Shown here one piece after another: positions 59,496 to 64,000 of a stretch of DNA of 64,000 bases. A model generated the notes under the pieces. It saw only the letters and a list, made by a program, of their open reading frames with translations, had not been told where the DNA came from and did no database searches. Made by a program: the position numbers and the translations under genes. Within the stretch, counting starts at the first letter, position 1, and every line of letters starts with the position of its first letter. The stretch spans positions 17,634,600-17,698,599 of the forward strand of contig NC_086370.1 of assembly GCF_036324505.1 (NCBI RefSeq). The letters are read 5' to 3'. The stretch is from Eleginops maclovinus (Eukaryota; Chordata; Actinopteri; Perciformes; Eleginopidae).

Positions 59496-60026
59496 CACTG
59501 CCCGGCCAAAAAAAAAGGTCACACTCTAATATTCTTTGGACCGCCTTCAGCTTTGATTACGGCACGCATTCGCTGTGGCATCGTTTCCACCAGCTTCTGC
59601 AACATCACAACATTTATTCTGTCCTGCATAAATTTTTCGCCAAGATCTTGTATTGATGACGGGAGATTCAGACCACTGTGCAAAGTCTTCTCCAGCACAT
59701 CCCAAAGATTCTCAATCGGGTTCAGGTCTGGACTCTGTGGTGGCCAATCCATGTGTGAAAATGATGTCTCATGCTCCCTGAACCACTCTTTCACAATTTG
59801 AGCCCGATGGATCCTGGCATTGGTCATCTTGGAACATGCCCGTGCCATCAGGGAAGAAAACAATCCATGGCTGGAATAACCTGTATACCAGTATATTCAG
59901 GTAGTCAGCTGACCTCATTCTTTGGGCACATAACGTTGCTGAACCTTGACCAGACCAACTGCAGCAACCCCAGATCATAGCCCTGCCCCCCCACAGGCTT
60001 GTGACCTGTTTTTTGGCCGGGCAGTG
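59496..60026 (-). mobile_element. Tc1/mariner deletion derivative, copy 2
   Basis: Terminal repeats CACTGCCCGGCC and GGCCGGGCAGTG, with TA on the right flank (the left flank is AG, so one copy of the TA appears mutated). The minus strand holds the C-terminal half of a Tc1-type transposase, including [16 protein letters not shown] and an end at GGPKNIRV (59519–59863), with frame breaks before it. It begins at the same internal point as copy 1 at 44480, so both derive from one deleted parent. No functional transposase is possible. Confidence 0.88.
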
Positions 60027-60334
60027 TATTATATATATATTAATACAGCATTAACTTGAAGCCACCAGTCAACATTTCACAACACTATTCAGAGGCAATA
60101 CTTTGAACTCCTGTTTTTTTTGTTCATGTGTTACAAATAAAAGCCAAATATTGCAAGTGTCATTTGGTTGACCTTCTTCAGTTGTTTGAAACTATAATGA
60201 CATTGCTGTTATTCTCTATTTCTCCCTTCATCTTTCATCATCTTTTTATACTGTCGCTCAATACTTGGACCTCCCGTTTCCTAAGACAAGCTGTGATTTT
60301 AAAGTATACTCCGTATGAGAAAATGAATGTGGTT

Positions 60335-60400
60335 AAATGCACATTAAAGCATGTAAACATTTTCTTCTGGAAACATAAATCACATGTATGAACCTGAAAG
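60335..60400. mobile_element. Fragment of the TTAA-type MITE
   Basis: ACATTAAAGCATGTAAACAT and TGTATGAACCTGAAAGTCCC match the right part of the copy at 33330–33578. Only this end survives. Confidence 0.4.
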
Positions 60401-60488
60401 TCCCCTGAAGAAGAAAACAGCGTGAAATAATTGCAGTATTTTTCCGTCAGAAGAAAAACAAAGACCTTTCATTAGTCTTGATTTAGAC

Positions 60489-63400
60489 TTTATTCAAAAT
60501 GTTGATAAACTTGATACTCTTGATCAATCAGGCGTGAAATAACCAATACTGTAATGATAATAAAAAACGCTCACTGAAACAGTTGTACTCAAAGCTAACC
60601 TGACACACTCAGAGTGCCAGCAGAGATGTCCGGGGATTTAAAGGAAGTGTTGCATTCAACAGGAAGTTGTATTGTTTGATTGGAAGGTGACGGGCCGCAC
60701 TGCGCCTCTGAGGTTTTAGTTTAGAGTCGTTTTCTTTGCGAGAACTCCTCACTAGCAGCTACTTCATTTAGTGGTTTTGGTCCTGAAGACAGAGGCCTTA
60801 GTGCTGGTACAGTTCAATTTGGTCCCTTAGCCAGACGCCTGAATGCACCGCATGGAAAACCGCCATCACAAATATTATGCTGCAGTTTGTCAAATAGTGG
60901 AATGTGTTTTTGGGAATGTCCAGTCATCGTTTGCCGTATAGACCTTTCATTTTCTTACTGTAGACGACAAACTGCAGGCTTTAGACTGGAATACATTATT
61001 TTTAGGGGAATAAACAGCACCAGTGTGTCATGGTATTTACAGAAGACCCTTCATGTGTAAAAAAAATAAAATAACAACGGGTAATTCCAGTGATATCTTG
61101 GCTTGTAAACTGCCCCTTTAACAGCTTGGTGATTAGTAAGGCCTTTACAGTGTCGGTTCGACAGTCAGAGGTCATAAAAACACAGAACATGGGGTACTTC
61201 ACATTCTAAATCATCATAAGACGCCACAGTGATTTACACAGCAGGAATCACAATTATATTTACACCATTTGGAAGTTCAAACCTTACTTTAAAAGTTCCT
61301 CCTTCAAAAGTGGGACACAATTTTTTAGATGGAAGACGGGGATAAAAGTCGGGGGAATTAAAGAATCAGTCATTATTAACGAAGGATGGGAAGTTCATTT
61401 GTTAAATTTTAGGAGAAGAGGCCCGGGAGTGACCATAGGAATAGGTACAGTGTATTTCCTGCATAGTCAGATCTCAGGTGGAGAAAAAGTAATCGGGGTA
61501 ATTAACCCGGTATTAATCCTGAGGAAGCCGGTCACCTGGCTTTAGATTCATAGCATGTATAACAATGAAAAACTGTCTTCTAGCAAAATTCTCTGTATGC
61601 TCCTGACTGATGAGATGGACATGTGGCTGCTTGTTTAATGCTACTTTAAATAGAAATAAAACAACCCTAAGACTCTCACTCAACTGGATTTCAAAGCTCA
61701 GTTTGAAGGGTATAAAAGAGGATTTCTGTTCTTAGAAGGCACAGGGTGTGTTTACAGTCAGCATTGACAGTTCGTGCACTCAGTGTTCTGAACATTTTTC
61801 TCCCATGTGGCCCCTCCCGGCCTGTTTATGAATCCTTCCACGACTTCAATCTGATATATGTTGTATGTTACAGGTCCAGCCAATCAGCTGACACCAGGGG
61901 GGGGGTTATAAAATCATTATTTCAGGGCAGGTCTTCCAGACAAAAGCATTTGTGGCTGAAGTGTTTCCATACTCTCCTTCAGTGTGCCGAGCATAGGAAA
62001 TATTAAAGATTAAAAAAAGTTTCTATAAATAGAAAATTGACCACAACGGTCATTTTGAGTTTAGTCCAATAACATGAAAAACATTCCACGTTTGCTTTGT
62101 AGGACTTCCCGTGTTTTTCTAACTGCATGGCTAAAATCGTCAGGGCATTCTGGGAAGAAAGCACACTTCCGATCCAGTATGTAACCGTCCCTAGAACACA
62201 AACGGTACTGCAGCACCTGTGACTTTTTAAAACAATCATATCACATCATATTTAAACAGCATATATGCAACAGAAAACAACTGCCAGCATCAGGCCGACA
62301 ATGGGATGTAAAGAAATATTTACAAACGAGGCGTAAGGTTTTTTTTTGTTCAACATTTTAAGGGGACATGCATGCATGTTTTCCCAGGTCAACAAATCTA
62401 AAAGCGTGATCGTACAACTCTTGAAACTGACATGGAATGTATGTCCTGCTGGTAGCTAAGGTAAGGTCGAGTCTCTTCATATTAAATTACCTATAAAAAT
62501 ATATATATAAATAAAAAGGTGAGGGTACTGTGTTGCGAAAGCTGCAGCAGCGGTCAACGTTTAGCTGCACCGACAGAACGAGAGAGGAAGGTAACAAAGG
62601 GGAGAGAGGAGAGCGAGCAGAGTGGAGCACCACAGGATGTTCGGGGCGCTCCACCTGGGTTTCAGAACTCCGATTTTTCCGAAATGGGACAAGGCATTGT
62701 GTTAGACCGAGGGGGAACGTTGTAGAACTCCTGTGTTGGCTGTGTTCCGTGTTTTAGAACACGAGCTGCGTCCAAAATCACTCACCACTCACGGACTGAC
62801 TTTAATTCCCCTGTGCCTCCCCAATGAAAAGTCGGAAGTCATGGACTCAAAGTATCCCACAATGCATTGTGAAAATAAAACAATGCAAATTCAATTACAT
62901 TTTTTCTAATGAATGCTGAGTATTTGTCACTGTATTGGATTCTTGCGTATCATTTTCTAAATATGCTCAAAGGTGTGCTTTATGTCATATATGACTTTTA
63001 ACTTAGCACTACCAAACTTTAGGTATTTGAGGTAAAGTTCTCCAACCTGTATTACTGGTTTTCATGGTATCGTTTTTATTGCTCTCATTCAATAATTTTG
63101 GATGAGCTTCAAAAGCGGTGGTGGCGAAGTCCATAGGGGCTTGGCCTGGGAACTGGAAGGTCACCAGTTCAAGTCCCCGAAAGACCAAGTGCCACCGTGG
63201 TGTCCCTGAGCAAGACACTGGTTACCTACACAGCTCCCCGGGCGCCGTACATAATGGCAGCCCACTGCTCCTAACACTAGGATGGGTCAAATGCAGAGAC
63301 TGCATTTCGTTGTCCTAGTACTTGTACTCTGTGCAATGACAATAAAGTTGAATCTTCATCTTCATCTTCAAAAGACGTTTTTGGTATTGATTTATCTTAC

Positions 63401-63747
63401 AATGTCACTAATATTATTGGACAGAAAATAAGACATGATAATGGGTGGTGTTTCCACAGAGCTCTATAAAGCTTTTTTATAAAGACTCTATACTGTATAT
63501 ACATGTATTTTCAGTGGGAGTGTGTTTAGATATGGCGAGTGAGTAATTTCAGACACAGCCTCGGTCTGCTCTAGAACTAAGACACAGCTGGGTTTAATGT
63601 TATAGAACTTTTGAAAAAACAGAGAAAAAAGGCAGCCAGGTTCTAAACCCTCCAGGAGTTTTAGGCCAAAAATCTGTCTAAATGTTCTGAACCAATTCAG
63701 ATTGTACGGAATGAGCTATGACCACAGCAGATCACTGCATGTAGCTC
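60489..63747 (-). other. Probable long 3' UTR of the minus-strand gene at the right edge
   Basis: AATAAA reads on the minus strand at 60489–60494, about 3.3 kb beyond the stop codon at 63748. No other gene intervenes, so a single long 3' UTR is plausible. It includes the SINE at 63116–63365. An earlier polyadenylation site cannot be excluded. Confidence 0.35.
63116..63365 (+). mobile_element. tRNA-derived SINE with perfect target duplication
   Basis: The head (GGTGGTGGCGAAGTCCATAG ... GGTCACCAGTTCAAGTCCCC) has A-box- and B-box-like promoter motifs of a tRNA. The body (CCCTGAGCAAGACACTGG, GGCAGCCCACTGCTCC, GGGTCAAATGCAGAGA, TTTCGTTGT, AATGACAATAAAGT) is the standard one of a common fish SINE, and the tail is (CTTCAT)n. 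The 9-base CTTCAAAAG flanks it exactly at 63107–63115 and 63366–63374. Such elements are copied by LINE machinery; the intact duplication points to a recent insertion. Confidence 0.9.
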
Positions 63748-64000
63748 CTACAAGAGGAACTCTTTCTCCAGCTCGAAGACGGAGGGCCGCCCCGGGGAGC
63801 TCTGAATGCGGCAGAGCGGCACGGTGCAGTCTCGTTTCTGGCCCTCAGTGTCCATGTCCAGCAGGGAGCAGCCCATCCCCACGTCGGAGGACAGCACCAC
63901 GCTTATGTTTTTCGCCGCCTTCTCCCCGGAGTAGTGGCCCAGGGAGTAGCTCTTGTTGCGTCCCCGCAGCAGGGCCCAGGCGTGGGGTTTGGCCCTGAAT
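63748..64000 (-). CDS. C-terminal end of an unidentified gene (partial, runs off the window)
   Basis: I do not recognise this protein. The last 83 residues are visible, ending with FELEKEFLL and a TAG stop at 63748–63750; the frame stays open to the window edge. The region is far richer in GC than its surroundings and uses G/C third positions, like real exons here. Visible features: KPHAWALLRGRNKSYSLGHY, two Asn-glycosylation-type motifs (NKS, NIS) and three cysteines (MGCS, RDC, PLC). In human the neighbours on this side of IL22RA2 include IL20RA, SLC35D3, PEX7 and MAP3K5, but the residues do not let me assign any of them. The frame was chosen because the other minus-strand frames and the plus-strand frame look like shadows. 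Confidence 0.55.
   Translation of the reverse strand, partial: FRAKPHAWALLRGRNKSYSLGHYSGEKAAKNISVVLSSDVGMGCSLLDMDTEGQKRDCTVPLCRIQSSPGRPSVFELEKEFLL

Noticed and set aside
59519..59863. 114-residue minus-strand frame as a functional transposase gene
   Set aside because: It holds only the C-terminal half of a Tc1 transposase inside a deleted element.
63116..63200. A tRNA gene at the A-box/B-box motifs
   Set aside because: It is the tRNA-derived head of a SINE with target duplications; no cloverleaf with an acceptor stem was evident.

Overview
This is a vertebrate nuclear window, almost certainly from a ray-finned (teleost, probably percomorph) fish. Evidence: split genes with GT/AG introns; very dense (AC)n/(GT)n microsatellites; teleost-type interspersed repeats (Tc1/mariner remnants, hAT elements, small TTAA- and hAT-type MITEs, a tRNA-derived SINE); and an olig3–ifngr1–il22ra2 gene set matching the human chromosome 6q23 neighbourhood, as I recall it. 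There are no bacterial-type operons, phage, plasmid or CRISPR features.

Layout. 1–14.5 kb is AT-rich gene-poor DNA with several long CA repeats, a candidate orphan promoter/first exon near 7.95–8.13 kb, and a MITE. olig3, an intact single-exon bHLH gene on the minus strand, lies at 15.2–16.1 kb with its TATA box upstream and an AATAAA downstream. 16.4–32.4 kb is a second gene-poor stretch with blocks rich in homeodomain/POU-type motifs, which I read as candidate olig3 enhancers, separated by microsatellites. At 32.4–33.2 kb the minus strand encodes a 258-residue predicted secreted protein that I cannot name; its first, non-coding exon may lie near 37.6 kb. 35–41 kb is a transposon graveyard: a hAT-type MITE, a broken hAT transposase gene and an inverted MITE pair.

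The plus-strand immune pair follows. ifngr1 (41.1–51.0 kb; 7 coding exons, 392 aa; interferon-gamma receptor ligand-binding chain with a transmembrane helix and a STAT1-docking-like tyrosine motif) is followed in tandem by il22ra2 (54.9–58.0 kb; 5 coding exons plus a spliced 3' UTR exon, 219 aa; soluble IL-22 binding protein without a membrane helix). Their intron phases are identical (1, 2, 1, 0 over the first four introns), so they look like products of an old tandem duplication of class II cytokine receptor genes. One binds a cytokine and signals through JAK/STAT; the other would act as a soluble decoy.

Two copies of the same internally deleted Tc1-like element lie in ifngr1 intron 1 (44.5 kb) and just beyond il22ra2 (59.5 kb). 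The right edge (63.75–64.0 kb) carries the GC-rich C-terminal coding end of an unidentified minus-strand gene. Its long 3' UTR probably extends to an AATAAA near 60.49 kb and contains a young SINE with a perfect 9-bp target duplication.

The most novel-looking items are the unnamed secreted protein, the orphan promoter at 8 kb, the paired Tc1 deletion derivatives and the microsatellite abutting the il22ra2 exon 2 splice donor. All identifications come from reading the sequence and from memory of the families; no database search was run.
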